From NCBI GenBank assembly GCA_008508345.1, contig QNGE01000999.1, positions 23,702 through 87,701 of the forward strand: a DNA stretch of 64,000 nt, read 5' to 3'. The notes beneath the pieces are model-generated. The model had not been told where the DNA came from, made no database searches, and was given only the letters and a program-made list of their open reading frames with translations. How positions within the stretch are numbered: position 1 is the stretch's first letter; each line of letters starts with the position of its first letter. Source of the DNA: Paragonimus westermani (Eukaryota; Platyhelminthes; Trematoda; Plagiorchiida; Troglotrematidae). This document shows, in pieces, positions 13,126-27,992 of this stretch. The translations under genes and the position numbers were made by a program.

Positions 13126-16100
13126 CTGAAAAAGAATGAAATGGTATGTATTTATTTACAACCATGGACAGAGAAACAAGTTGTTGCGTTACTTGTTGTC
13201 TAGAACATTTTGTTCAAAATGAAACTGATTGAACAGGAAAGTGGTAATGACAAGTTTGTATATTCGGAAATCATCCCAGTTTCCCTAGTGTTAATCTAGT
13301 TGCCAAAAACATTACTACCAGTCAGAGTGAAGGGCGACAATACGGTCTACTAATAATTCACTAACTCACGTGATATGAATAATGACTGCGATTAAAATAT
13401 GGTTCCAACCGATTAGAGAAAAGTGTAGAATGTATGAAGAACACGCCGTAGATGGTTCATAACATTCACGTGACCCTGCACGTTGCTTGTTATTCATGTG
13501 AGGTCATACCCAGTTTAACTTAGTTTACCAGTGTAAATGAGCGTAAGGGATGCTGTATTTCAAATATTCATTTGGCTTTCCAATTTTGGCTGGAAATTTT
13601 ACTCATATATTTTTCACTCATGTATTGTGAATTTTCAAATGTGTCGTATATTTTGCTACGTAAATGGTTATCAGTATCACACAGTCTTTATGAGAACAAG
13701 CAGTTCAAACAACATTTTTCCCACTACATCTGCTGACTGTAGGCTGACTGATTTTTTTCACACTAGTCTAGAAGAGCAGAGACAGATAAAATGTACGGAG
13801 GCATGTACAGTCGGCGGCTTTCACACTACAAAAGCTTCCTTTTAAACCAGAGTCTCCCTATCTTCAAAGGTCAGTTAGATAAACCATATCTTGATTTGGC
13901 ACTCAAAACACAAGTTGCCCCAAATTCGTAAGGAAAAACATGTTATTCACAACATATTTTGAAAACTAAATGAACGAACGAATGTTTATACTTTGTTTTT
14001 AGATGCTGACCTTCCGCTACTTTTCTAAAGGACTACATACTCCACTGTTCGGAAGGGTAGACTGTTTGCAACAAAGATGTCAACTGACTTGTTATGTTTG
14101 ACCATTGTTATCTGCGCCAGTTAGCTCAAACCAAGTGAGCAACACGGCCGTTTTGCTTGCGCGTATTCTGTAACTCTCGTGACGCACAAGCAGCTGGTCA
14201 ACTAATCACGCGTGGTGGTCAAGCAACAGAGTGCTCACGGAATATAAACACCCGGACTGCTCCACTGTGTAAAGTGGGTAGGTGTCACCTAGCTGGCTGG
14301 TGTCCTCGTGATCACTCAAATTACTGGTTAGAAACGCTATCCTAGATGGTGGTATGTCGTACCCGCATTTTACCATTTCCAATACTTCCGCTCAGTCTTC
14401 TCTTATTAAGTTTCAACCCACTTGGTAACGTTCACTTCTAGGACATTCTACGTCACTGTTAAGACTAGTGGCGGCCCAAGCCACAGTACCTTCTGGCCAG
14501 GCTCTTGGCTGCTGTGATGGTGAGGATGACATGTTTTAGGTAATTCGAAGTTATGAGGCTCCTGTTTTATTACCTTGTAAGAGTATACACGGAAATAGTG
14601 CTTACTGATTGGTTATCTGGCGAATGATATGGACAAAGAATGAATTCATTTACACACAGTGTGAATAAAAATTATGCCGTTTATAATATCTCAGTCAATA
14701 CTAGCACTAACAGTGGTATTGTACTTTACTTAATTCCTCGCGCGACTGTTTGATGAGACATGTCTCCGTAAGAGAAGTCGTCTCAGGTTTATGTCACACA
14801 AACAGTCAACCTGGTCTTTTAAATCTAACTTCTACAGAATGCAACAAAGGTGTATGTAAAAACTATAATCATTTCACTTTCTGCAAACCAACACCGATAA
14901 AATATTTTTTATCGAGTTTGTAACATCCGTGTCTTCGTGAAAGATGTTTGTAACTTGTTATTGCCAAGTTTCCTTAATTGGTTAGTAGCCAAAAACTTAA
15001 TCATATGGCTCATTTCTATAATGTTATTTTGTGGCTTCAAACTATTTAGAAAACTCAACTGCGCCATCCAATATAATTTACTTGTAAAGACCTTTTCAAG
15101 GTAAACGTATGCCGAAACGCAAAGTGAACACCCTTCTTAACCGATTGCAGTCGTTACATTCCCGTGAAACGCTTCATGAACCCCTTTAAAAAAAAATACC
15201 ACGTATCTTGAAACAGCAAAGTTTTAGTGCTTATTACTCCGTTGAAACTAGTATGCCAAAAATGATCTGTGCGATCGAATTGAGTACCAGAGAGTAAATC
15301 CAATTCAGCAGTAATGAAATGTAAGCCACTGGTAATCATCAATGATGAAACATGTTAATAGACGTTCCTACGTATGTAAAGAAGGTGTTAAACATTTCAT
15401 ACCTTTTGCTGAAATTCGTTTTCTACCTATTGTAGTCATAACAACAAATTTATTTGAACGCTACATCATGTAGCGCACACCCGTCGTGGCCCTTTTTGTA
15501 CCAAGTATTCATGTCGGCTCAACGTTTTCAACGTAATGCATAGTTATACAGATATTGCATTCTCTGTAGAATCACAACTTCGATGCATTTTCGATTGGAT
15601 CTCAGGTTCTTAATCTATCAGTTTTTGCTAGTTCGTTCCGCTATTGAAGTGATTAAAATAAGCATTATATAAAATTTCAGGTCAAAGATGCTTTGATTGA
15701 ACAGACTACACAGACTACCTTAATAGCCCATTATAAGTCCGTAATGTGTGTGAAGCCAGTGCTCGTTGAATCGGAAGGTCAAAACGTTCAAAATCTTTAA
15801 GAGTTGTGGTTATTCCAGATTTATCACGAACCTTCCATAACGCTTACAAATACGTTGCAGTGTATGTCAGAATTAACGCACCTTTCACCTGGAGTTTTAT
15901 CCGGTAATACTTTGCAAAAACTAGCCTATGGTACTTAAAAGATGGATCACACCACATAGTATAATGTAACTACGACATCAATCAAGTGAATGGTCATTTG
16001 ACATTAGAGTATTTGCAGAATTTTTGAAAAACACTACTAATGAGTTTATTCGAATTATTTCTTTCTGTTCTTTCTTTTTATACTCCGAAATTTTTCCGAA

Positions 16101-16769
16101 ACCATTTTGCTTCCTACGCATTTTAGAACAAAAAATTGCCAAAAGTCTAATGTTTTTTTCATTCCACTTTCAAAGCATTCCTACTGAGCACGCACTTTCC
16201 GTACCTTTTTCCCTGACCGACGACTGTTTTGAGTCTGAAGCCTATAGTGAACGTGACAGAATACCAGTACTATGACAGTCCGACTGACCTAAATGCAAGC
16301 TGACCACATACGTTTACAGGCTTTGATTATGAACTCCGTTTGACGGATTCACGCTTCCTATATTGCTTATTCCTTATCAGAGTATGTACTTGATATATTG
16401 TGGCGAAATGGGTGACATCAAACAGCAGACCGTTTTCTACTTCTGCCTTGGACTAGTAGAAGACTGAAAAGCAAGCGTTGCTAGCTGTATGCATTTAATT
16501 TGCTCTCATCCATTGTGTAAGTGAAACATAAATTTTCTATGAACCGAGTTAGATAAGCTGGAAATCCTCTACCGTTCACTAGCGGTCCAAATGTCACTCA
16601 ACAAGTTTGATGATTCCTGCGATAACAATCTGGAATGAACCTCTGCTAGTGGGGTCATCGACTGGGGTTAACCAGAGCCTCTTGTCGAGACGGTCGGAAC
16701 ACTCACAATAGCATCACTCACAAGAAGATGCGGCTGAGCGTTTGTGTACGATAAGTCAGTGAAGTACAA

Positions 16770-16880
16770 GGTGCAATCAGTGGTGTAGTGGTCAGCATAG
16801 TCCTTTTACGAATAAGTGGTCGGAATTTTATTTTTGGTCGTGGTAAGGATATTTGCTGCTGACGAGTTGCAACCAGGAGG
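16770..16880 (+). repeat. Degenerate tRNA-like SINE, copy 1
   Basis: ATCAGTGGTGTAGTGGTCAG at 16,776-16,795 resembles the D-arm/A-box part of a tRNA. About 40 bases later comes a decayed B-box-like segment, then GGTAAGGAT and GCTGCTGACGA. The same words in the same order and spacing occur at 23,870-23,975, so this is a repeat family and not a single chance match. The original tRNA is uncertain; the A-box side recalls Val or Asp tRNAs. No intact cloverleaf can be drawn, so it is not a tRNA gene. Confidence 0.5.
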
Positions 16881-19800
16881 ACATTCGAGTCTAGCGCTTT
16901 TTTCCTAAAGGGCCGACTAAAAAATCCGCAGGAATGGAGCAGCTGCGATCAACTATGAGTGTTGTTCAAGCTGCAGAGAACGTACAAGCGTAGGGAAAAT
17001 GCAGATCAGGGAGAAAACAATTTGATCATAGCCAACTAAAAGCGCCACAGTTTGTGTTTCGGTAAGTTGATCTGTTTCACAACCAACTGTATGCACACAA
17101 ACCCATTAGCGGATAAATTTGTCTACGTCAATAAAGAAGGTTTGGTGTCTGAACATTTTTGGGTTATTAGTCATTTGAATGATGCAAATGTTCTGCCTTC
17201 CCTGGAGCCCAATAACAGCCCAGATATAGATATTCTAGCCAGCTGGAAATGCGTGAATAAACTTAATAACGTTCCCATGGGTAGAAACAAATTTAAGCCA
17301 GATGATATGTCAGATCACAGCAGTTTGCTTAGTCCTATGTGTCCTGACAATTACAGATGATTTCTTTCGCCTGACTTTGATCCCAGCAGGCAAAATCTTC
17401 TTGAAGCACAGCTGAACTCAATTGTCATAAATTTGGTGCTCACCAAAGCTTCACGATTCGAATGCGTGAATTAAGACCATTCCCAGGTAATGCAAAGTCG
17501 CGTGACCGCTCATAGATAAGTTTGATCTAATGCGTAAGCTACTACTTAAGTAAGCACAGCTTTTTGAGAACTGATGCGCAGTTAAAAAACTATTGACATT
17601 TCGTCCAATTATATCTAAGTGTGTGAAACGCTTCACTGTTCCTTAAGTTTGATCTGAAACCGTGCTACAGGTGGTTGAACTTGTTCACGTGTAAAAGACA
17701 TAGGTTTTCAACTTGAAGAGCTGTCTTAGAGAATAAGTTATGGCACGCTGGCCAAGGCTGACGGAACCTTTTTTGAAAATGACTGAGCTGCAGCTCTCTA
17801 AAAATATTTTGTTATCGTTTACAAATGATAAACTGGCCATTGTTTATTAATCCATAAATGTGTTTCAGTGTCAGTCCGTACCTCTTGTTGTCACGTGAAG
17901 TAAGGTATAAAAATGGTTTGTCTTTTTAATGTTTAATTAATCAAATTCTCTGCTGCTTTTCGCTAGTAAACAAACTCTCCCAAAATGCCATGGGAAAAAC
18001 ACTGAATACGTTTTATCAAGTTCGTGACAGTCACACAGAAGCGCCGTATTGTTACAGTGTTCTGCTTGCCAGGTCTTTAAATATCAACATATCAGATACA
18101 ATTCAGAAGAAAGGTGTGTTTGGTAACGAGGCTCCAATGACGAGTAAATAACCAAATAACTGTATCGATATTCACAGATAGCATAACGCAAACCGGTTTC
18201 ATAGTCTACTGCTAACAAGAACGAGGTCTTAGATATTTTTGAACGTTAAACGACCTGTCCCGCAAAAAAACGATCGTCGATCGGATACAGTCAGCAATAC
18301 AACACTGTGTTGTTCGCCAGTTCACTTCGAGTTATGGTGAGAATCATATCACAGAATGACTGGATGTAACACAAACATCACCCCAGTTTCAAGAAATCCA
18401 ACTTTGCGCATTAAAAACTACTGGTCGACAACAAGCTGTTGAAGTGATCTCGCCAGGTAGTTTAGAGTAGCGTGGTGTAATCAAAACTCCAGTCTGCTGA
18501 CGCGCACTGAAACACGCTAACCGTTGCTACGCATACGATAGTGGCAGATACAAAAGACTAATCCAAACTGACGCTGACTGAGCCACTTTTCAACAGCAGA
18601 ACTGTTGTTATGATATCAAAAAGATATGGTGTGGAAGGCGACTTACTGTCAAAGGCCTGGTACAGTAAATATGAAGCTACACTACAACAGTGGTAGACAC
18701 TGATTTACGCTGCTGATCCATCTCCGCCTGTTTTGCCGGCTGCACAGAACTGATTGCTTTGACAGAACCAAATAAAATTTATTCGCCTAATCGAACGTTG
18801 TTTCCAAATTCCGGTCTTTTGAGGACTAAAACCTAATTCAGCGTGTGCTCCATTACTTTTCGTTCACGCCGCATTGCTCCTCGGCCTCGGTGAACAGTTT
18901 GCAAAAAGGTTACTCCGTCTTCTGTTTGGCGAAATACACGGTGCTTAGAAACAACTGTAAGTAAATATTTTGATGTGACAGTCCTGTCGAACTTACTGCG
19001 ATTAGTGGCTTACAGACGCCAGCGCTACCTGATAACGCTTTGGCAGTGAAACTAAGCATGTAGACAGTATTTAAGTTTGTCATAAAAGTTTATTGTTGAT
19101 TTTAACCTTGCAAGGGTGGACTACTACTGGGAAAAGTTGTAGCTAAATCCGGTGTTGACAGGACAGCAATACAAGCAATTGTCAGCCGCACAGAATGTTC
19201 TGCGTAGCAAGGGATGAATGAGACGTCCGGTAGAAAAATATAAAATGAACATTCCCACGAGTGATAGCCGTCTCATTCCCACAAGCTTCGCAGTCGGCCC
19301 TTTTAGAAATCTGTGGGTGTGCGACAGCCGCGATCAACTGTGGGTTACGTTAAACCTACGTGAAAATCAAAATCTCCCACTGCTCATCAGTAATAAGGTA
19401 GAAAGAATTCAATGCATCTAATTCGAAACGATCTACACAATACAAACAGTCATTTGTATGACTGGTTTCTTTAGTCAAGCCAAAGTAATATATTGATCAC
19501 AGTATCGTTACTTATAAAACGGCGCAAGCTTCAATGAATGATAGAATACAGGTTTTCAAACATGCGTAACTTGACCTTCGGAATTTCAGAAAGAAAGCTG
19601 GTAAATTCCAGGTTGCAAGCAGTGAATCTGCGAAACCCGGCAGATTTTGGTCGATAGAGATGTTAACAACTAGGCTGTGAACAATTTTAGCAGACTATTC
19701 CGGAATTCAAACTCATACGGCAGAAATCAAAATACGCCGAGGAGAACTTTCGCAGAAACAAATACATTTGACATATCCATAAAACGGGAGTTTCCATTAA

Positions 19801-22800
19801 TATGTTTCCTAAAGCCTTTATGATTCCTACAATTCAGCTGGCTGGAGTACAACATTCTGGGGATTTTGAATCTCCCATGTAATTGGGATACTCCTTTGAA
19901 GCAGAAGCCCTGAAAGAAGAGACGTCTATCGGCCATGGCGTCTTCCACCTCTACTGTTAATCTCTACTGTGGAATTACAGACTAACCAAGAAGCATATCT
20001 GAATGCAAAAGCCTAAACAAATTAATTTAGGTGTTTGACGTCTCAACATCCAAACTGGCTTTTACCCACTTGCACAAATAAGGCTTTTCCGTTGTTACCA
20101 TCGAAAAACTAATCACTCAGTTACTTTTGAGATAATAACAACCACCTACTCACATATGCCCACCTTAGTTGGGCGTATTAAAAATTGTTTGCTTAAGGTT
20201 ACCACTGGATCTTACTTAAAATATTCTTCTGGGTAATGAATTGAAAGTGACTTCTGAAAAATGTCTTATTTGAAGGTTATTTTTGCCGAATCAAGTTCAA
20301 AACGTACGTCTTACCATCATAGGATTTTGGACTGATATCTAACCAGACGTAAAGTTACTTGAGTTACACCACCTCAGTTTAATCGACAGCATAAATCTAG
20401 TGTTGCTTATTGATGAATACAGGTCGAACTTTTTCCGTATGAACGCAGTACTATATTGTAATATCTTGTGTGAACGTACCGACAAAAACAAACATTATGC
20501 ATGAGTTGACGGAAGATTTGAAGCATAAGTGTGTGCTCCATGCTTGTCAATTCTGAGCAATATTACTGAGGGAGAGTCCATTCGTATATAGCTAAATAAC
20601 ATTCAAAACCTGTCGTGGATAACTACCATAAGACACATTTTGATGGATGTTAAAAGGATTTCAAAGTAATTCTGCCTTTTCATATGACTAGATTATTATC
20701 CATTTAATCAGATTACATGCTTTCTGCACTCAGATTGACAAGTTATATACGTTTGACTACGTCAAGCAGTCTCAGTTCAATGCTCACACTAGTCAGTACC
20801 AGTTTAAGCTACCTACTTGTCACAAATGGATACTATACAAGATTATAGAATTTTGAAAAAGATATTTCATTTCCTTCTTCCTGTTTCTGCTAACCTTTCG
20901 AGCGCAGCTCTGGAGTTAAGTTTGCAGCTGAGGAAGAGCCTTTGTTGTTGATTTCTCTAAGATGCATTGCTTTAAGTCTTTCTGAGGGAATTACCGGTTC
21001 CCTTACAACTGCTACCAAGGCTGTCTAACTGAATTCACAAGGTTTGATTCTTTTAAATGATAAACGATACTTATTTTGCATACAATTGTAGCTCTCTAGA
21101 AAGTTTTAGTGTAACAGTCTGTAACAGTGTTACTGGTTAACAGCATTAACTACGTACACGAGGCACGCAGTTAGGATACCCAACTGACACCTCAGATAAC
21201 CTGGTTATCTAAAAGGCTTGTGTTGTGAATCTGCTCTAGGCCTTTCACTATTGCTGTTAATCTGTTGTTTATTTGATGTGTACTGAGATTTTCCTATGAA
21301 GTAATCCACATGACACAGTTACGTTTCGATCTGCATTCCTTCCTCTTCAATGAATACTTGCAACCACTGTGTTGCTCAGCAATTCTATGTGAAATGTATA
21401 TTTGAGGGTTAAATTGACCACTATGAATTAACGCAGTATTGCTCATGGAGTTCGATGAATGATGTGGATTAGTTTTCCCATATTTTAAATCCAGGGTAAT
21501 TTGAAAATTTCACGCGAGATAATAAAATAGTAGAAGGATGTGTAATCAAATCATTCTATAGCTTATGTTTTGCACCATTCTTAGTTTCTGCAACGCCGTC
21601 AACTAATCTCAAACAATCACGTCTCATAATCTTTACAGCCGCTGTTGTGTATAGCGGCAGTGAAACTGTATTATTATGAGTAAGATGCAGTGATCACAGT
21701 TTTTCCTGCGACTTCTACAAACTTCGTCACTTTGTTTGTTCAGTGTGTAGAATTGCTTTTTAGAAGTTGATTGTTTTAACCTTGATAACCTTGTCAATAG
21801 TTCTAGTAGGTATTAAATGAATGTTATACTAATTGGGTTTGTGGACATTCTTAAACATGGGTTCGCCTGTGGATTCGATGGTTTTGTTGCGATCTCTTGC
21901 GAACTGGTTGTTGAGTGTTCAAACAACGCCAAAATCACTGCTCAAAATAACATCGCATTCGAAGAGCACGCATAAGCGCAATATGAACGTTCGTGTAACT
22001 ACTGGGGACGTCTCCCTGCCTATTCACCAGTAACTCACAAGTGGTTTGCTTTTGACAAGTTGTCCGATTGAACAGTCCACGTGATATTTTCAGCCAATAT
22101 GTTGGGGACTCACTAAAAGATCATCAACATTTCGAAGATTATTTCACTGAAACATTCAACTTTATAGGGGCTAGCATTTCTCTTTGTTCAACTGATCGTT
22201 TGACTGTGCGTCTGTTACGACGTTATTCGTCTTGTGCCTAAGAACTTTGGCATTGGATTTTGTACAGATATTCCATTGCTCTATTCAGCCCTATTTATGA
22301 GCGGTTATTTTAGCAGTTTGAAAAAAATGGTTCGCTCTGTTGTGTTTTCTGTATGTTAACGAACCACTGGCAATGTTCGCATTTACCCTGTTCATTAAAT
22401 GTAAGTAACGCGACTGGGCAGCATGTGACATATTCCAATAATTAGAATAACAAGCACCCAAACTTTGAAAATTTATGGAAATTGTGAGATGAACCGCTGG
22501 AGCAGCTTCAACCACAGCAGTTACGAACAGGCCGATTTAAAAAAGTTATTGAATGTCTATGGTTCTGTTGAACAACCTGCTTATTAGTAGACGTGTGTTA
22601 CGTGCAATCCTATGAAGACCTCATACCATTATTTGTCATCTCGTAGAATCGCTTCGTAAATAGGCAAGCAAATAAGGTTAGTAGTCTATGGAATTATCCG
22701 GACTCTATCTCCGTTATACAGTAATTTAAAAGGGCCGGTGACGCGTCCTAAAAACCTAGTTTCTATGAGCGACCGTACAGATTGCGTTTAAGAACTCAAA

Positions 22801-23261
22801 GGCGGTAATGGCAACGCCAGGTACAATGAAGAGTCAAGCAGACCATAAGTACGTGTTGTCGAACACAAAAGGCACACAAAGTTCCATCCTTAATAGGCAT
22901 ATTAACTTCAGAGGCCAGAGGAAGATTTGGTCATTGCACTACATGCACCGTCAGAGAACCGTATCGTAGGTTTTGATCAGGCTCGAGCGATTCACGAGGG
23001 TCAGCCTACCATGCAGAGCGATATTGTGTTAAAGCTCTCACCATCTACGCACAAACTGTTTGTCTTAATAGCAACTATAGTAAGCCCCTGTCTGCAGTGT
23101 GACATGGATGGATAGACAACACCAGATATAGACGCGTATTACCCACATCATTCCTGCCCCCCACTTATTAGGAAGGGGATTAGACCAAGTGGGTCGGACG
23201 CAGTGCAGACTAACCTAACTACGGCAAATTCCACATGACCTTCGTTCCCTTTTTCAACGTG

Positions 23262-23391
23262 ATCTCGATTACAACCATCCTGAAGGAGGCCACCCGAAGA
23301 GGTTGAAATGTAGAAAATTACAGCTTGCTCCTAATATCGTGCTGTTTTCAACCTGTTAATCAATAACATGTTGAACACGATGCTCAAACTG
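23262..23391 (+). repeat. Penelope-type terminal repeat with hammerhead-like core, solo copy
   Basis: CTGAAGG (23,280-23,286) is followed by GGCCACC-CGA-AGAGGTT and GAAATG (to 23,310). The GAAA strand is intact, the CUGANGA strand has its last A changed to G, and the stem has two mismatches. The downstream sequence, with TTACAGCTTGCTCCTAA and TCAACCTGTTAATCAATAAC, aligns with both arms at about 1.0-1.2 kb. It lies alone in the large intron. Confidence 0.55.
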
Positions 23392-23869
23392 TCTGACTTC
23401 ATTTGCACTAAACTCTCAAAATTATAACATTTGTCTCATTCATACGTGTTTCTAAGAGACTTTTGTATCGTAGGTAGTACCTCAGTCGGCTGGCTGAATA
23501 ATGCGCGAAAAGCGATAATCTAAGCATATAGATGAAAAACATTATGCCAGTTACTTGCAGTTACCACTGTTTATTTAGCTATTGAAATGTTTTCTAGTTT
23601 CAAGGAAGTATATCATCTTCCATAGATAGTTACTGTAGGGCATTACTTAGAGCGGTTTGGTAAATCCGACTATAAGAAGTACAGTACTGAATTCTTCTTA
23701 TCAGAACCGGACAGTAGAGCGTATACTTGTTACAGACGAGTTTTCAACTTTTATCGCCTTGACCGTGAGAAAATTATTATGTTGTCCTCGTATCAGGCGT
23801 GATTAAATTGTCATATTCAAACGTTCAGCTACAATAGCTTTCGAGCAAATCACAGATAATATGCAGTGT

Positions 23870-23975
23870 TGGATCAGTGCTGTAGCAGTCAGTTCGGTTA
23901 ATCTACGAGTGAATGTTCGCGGTTTAAATCCCAGCAGTGATAAGACTGTGCGCTACTGATGATCTCCGAAGAGAA
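23870..23975 (+). repeat. Degenerate tRNA-like SINE, copy 2
   Basis: Homologous to the segment at 16,770-16,880. It keeps ATCAGTGCTGTAGCAGTCAG at the A-box side, TCTACGAGTGAATG, and a good B-box, GGTTTAAATCC (23,921-23,931; one change from the usual GGTTCAAATCC), then GATAAGACTGTGCGCTACTG. An A box plus B box is a pol III internal promoter arrangement, as in tRNA-derived SINEs. The T-stem does not pair well, which argues against a functional tRNA. Confidence 0.55.
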
Positions 23976-26900
23976 ACTCAAGTATTGTGCTTATTTTAAA
24001 GGGCATAACTTGAAGGTTTATGAAACCTTCAGAGTTAAAATGGATTGTAGATGGCGTTCAATGTATATCACTTATAATCCTATAGTAAGTGTGAGTAAAC
24101 TAAGGGAGCGTCATGGGTAAGTGTAAGAAGGCTAAGTTGCTTCGGAATTTATAACTGATTCTGGAAGCTCATTGTATATAAAAGTTGAAATTCAAATTGG
24201 AAATTGAGTGCTTCACAAGACCTTCGCGAGTACAAAGAGGACACTCATGGACTGCCAGGACAACTAGCAAAAACGGTTTGTCAAGACGACTGATGTTAAT
24301 CTTCTGATGGTGTGGTTCACTAATTCTCAAGTAAAATCGAATAATGATAACAGCTTTATTCAGGTCTCATCTCTAAATTTGTGTGTTCCCTTCAGTACGC
24401 TTACAAACTGTCAGGATTGACTGTTTCGGGAGATCACGAAGACAGAAAGCAGAAACAAACAGTAGATATATATTTTTTATGAGTGAGCTGGGTATATTAG
24501 AGCACATAACCGCATAAACGGCTATGACCTCTACAAGAACACGCAGAAGACTTTCTACTGATGAACATCATCATGACAAACATTGTGATTAGCTAAATGG
24601 TGCATTATCTGTTAACATTATTATGCAAATCTGCACACACAGTCATGATATTGAATGGTTTAAGCAATTTTCCATCGACCTTCAATTGTCCTAACTTGGA
24701 ATATCAAAACTCAATGTGATTTAATCAGAAGTAGTAAGTGAGCTGGTACGATAAAAGATTAGAAGCTTATGGAATATACTATGATAGGTCTTGGTTTTAA
24801 TGAAAGCAAGTAAAAAACTGGAGGTGTCAGTAGGGTTTCAAGCACGGTTGTTCAAATGACCACATACTTTGCAGGGAGATTTATTGCCGTTCGGCGGGCG
24901 AATTGTAAAATATTTTTGATAAAGAAAATATGTCGTGGGGAATTCCGAATCGCTGCATTAACCACCGTGTCGGTACACTAAAAAGTTTTTTGAACATGGT
25001 ATTTGCCTACACATCAGTTTGAAGGACCCCATCATTCAGATTTTGTCCCGTTGACAATATTCAGCACATTGTTGTAAACCTCAGTCAAGAGAGACTTCAA
25101 CAATCCCTCAGCGATCAGCTGTTTACAACCTTGAGCTTGAAGTAAGATTCTTCTGAAAAGTCTCGTGGAAAGTTTTGTCTCCGGTACTGTGCCGTACATT
25201 GAAAAACCGGACCCTTCGGTCAAGAAGATACAAAAACTTCACAGGTAGAGGGTCAAGCAACGCTAAGCGATGTCGAAAGTTTGATGTTGACAATGGACAA
25301 GTTTACTTTATCAACTTATTTCGCTCCTAGATGTGTAAGAAAAGGCCACAGTGGATCAAAACATGTGTTCTACCAGTTAGCTTCCTATAACCCTGAAATC
25401 AGCAACTGCCTAACCTACTTCGGCACTAAGTATGAACAGGAGAATCGATTAATCATTTTGGCTCCTACTACAAGAGTGAAATGAATGATATATACCGATG
25501 AGGCTAGTTTTCTGCCACAGATCGTTTAATATGCCTCATACTTGACTACTTCAAATTTAATATTACCATTTGGCAACTCACTGACCCTTACCAAAGCTAT
25601 CACGTTTAACTGAATTTTGTTCGAACATACCGTAATTTGCTTGAAATAATGTGAACAGTGCACTACAGTTGCAGTTAATCCCCATTCATAATTCACTCGT
25701 TAGAACTACAACAGCGTCGCTTGAAATTACAAGGAATGACAGGCTCAACCTTATCATCCACAGTTATTTAATGTCATAATTCAATCATTTCCCAACTGTT
25801 TCAACACAAAAACCCAAAAGATATCGCTACCATGAGTAAAATTGTTGGCATCGCATATATATGCATAGAAAAAATAGGCCTTTCAGACCGTGTGAAAGCC
25901 ATCCAGTTGATGTAACGTGAACTGGCCACCACTCTGGCCTAGTTTAGAGTTGTGCTTTCCACCACATATCAGCTAGCCTCAACAACTGTCAAACCTAACC
26001 TCCTTGTTAGAAAACATGTGGATGGTCACGAGCAACCTGCTACTACCAATGCCATTTACGACTTCCTCGTGAGTGTGCAAAAATTGTTGGTCGGTCCAAA
26101 TGTTAAGAGGTAACACATTTCTCCAGCTGTGAAAAGCATAATTGCAGGACACATTTTATGCAGAATTACCAATGACACTTTTGGTCCAGAGACAAACTGA
26201 GTAAACACCAAGAGGTAGGTAAGACTTGCAACCACGTGTTTATTGTAGGCGGTAAAAGACAACTCCTGCGGAATACGGTAAGGTAGTACGATATCTAGAG
26301 CCCACATCCCACAAAAAGTCTCATATGATGGGGTTTTGGACGGCATGTTATAAACTGATTTCGCAACACAGATAGCTGAAATGGTCGACGGAATAAGTCT
26401 GGATGGTAAATTAGCGGTAATTTATTTTCCAGTATTCTTGTTCTTATAAACTGGACCAATAAGTTTTTGGCTGCTTGTGTAATAACGTGAAGGTTAAATT
26501 GGTAACCCATTTACACGAAGCAGACATTTTGCACTTTGTTACCGACAATTGTGACGAAATGCATCTCAATGAAGTGTGCGACTTTGAGACAATTTCAGCA
26601 GCTCATTTATGATAACTTGCACACATCTCTGGAATACGTGTTGTAAGATGGATTAAGTAATTTCACTCGCCATAGTTCATTTCATCCATAAGATAACTAG
26701 ACAGTCTGCCTGACTTTCTCCTTACACGTTCACTCTAGTTGGTTTGGATGCTTGTTTAATTCTACATGTCGGTGTCACGACTTATGCGTCTTTGGATTAT
26801 CTGCACACTCGGCAGTCGAATCACCAGTCACCAACTGATATGGAATATCTGTTTAAAATTAAATGGTCTTGTGAGACGGCTCATTTGTTCACACGATATG

Positions 26901-27992
26901 CGCCAAATTTCATTGATCATTTTCACCTTTACGTCACGTCCGTTAACACTTGTTCAAATTAAACTGCTGAACTAACCTAAAGGTTCTTCAAGATTTTGAG
27001 GTTTTGTGGGTACTCAATAAGTATGAAAAACCGGTCCGCTGCTTTCCACACCGTGTAATTTGCTCCAAAACAAAAAGCAGTTGACAAGTCAATTGGAATG
27101 CTCTTGTGACTATAAAAGGCGTTAGACGTGAGTTGATGAAGCGCTCTTTAGATAATAGTATTTATGAACCACTTCGGTGGAAAAAACTCTGTGGCTTTCT
27201 TAACAATCTCAACTGCAATTATATTTTCGTACTTGCTTTTTCTGGATGCATGTTTCCGTATGTGCCTCCTATAGGAATTTCGTTATGGAAGCGTTGCGAA
27301 GTTCTTCACGCTGACAGCCGACATCTTACAGTAAACGCTCATCTATCCTTACGACTGATTTATTGCCTTGATGGCATTTTCGTTAAGTAGCATACATAGA
27401 ATTCCTGCGCACCTCTTGCTCACATCTTTATTGCATGCTGGAGCACGAGTATGGACCCGTCCCATGTTTCTTTCTCTTTTCCTGGTTACTTTCGTTGGTC
27501 CCAGTTTAGCTTCAAATAACCACCTATCGGATCCTCAAACGGAGATGGATGTGTAAACCTGTTCTCAAATTCTGCTGCATTTTTTCGGTTGGCTGCTTAG
27601 TAAGACAGTGGTTCGACTGCTATTCAAGTGAGACAGTCCAAACTTAGGGTGGAAGGAGGTTGATCTCATATCTACTTGTCCATTAAGCCACAAACCCCAG
27701 GCAGTACCATGGAACAACTAGTGTTCTACGACGTATACCTAGGCGATTCGTCAGCTTAGGTCGCAGTCCATGTAGAGTATATTGGACAACAATTGTTGTC
27801 GTTCGGTATTCATCATTCGTTTCTTGTAAGCAAAGGGTACTGATTTTTGTACAAACCCTCGAACGTCCGTATTTCATGGGAACATCAGGTTACGGTCGTT
27901 CGTGCGCGAAAAATAAGTCCACAGGTCTTTGCACATATATCAGTAATTGTGATTGAATTCTGGTTCACCTCAAGTGAGGGCATTTTCTAAAA

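Noticed and set aside
14896..14915. Short inverted repeat CGATAAAATATTTTTTATCG
   Set aside because: Only about 20 bases, AT-rich and imperfect; not significant in this composition.
16776..16850. tRNA gene
   Set aside because: The A-box-like part is good, but no acceptor stem or T-arm pairs. Similarity to the second copy shows it is a SINE-type repeat.
19727..19948. Minus-strand frame after a strong acceptor (TCTTCTTTCAG), with GFRKHINGN
   Set aside because: I considered a laminin-G end, but the conserved Cys is missing, and it falls inside the intron whose flanking exons already join in phase. At most a cryptic or alternative exon.
27464..27556. Signal-peptide-like frame on the plus strand (MFLSLFLVTFVGPSLAS)
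   Set aside because: A plausible first exon by hydrophobicity, but it lies opposite the Caspr-like intron, is only about 30 codons, and no following exon can be found. Short hydrophobic frames are common in AT-rich DNA.
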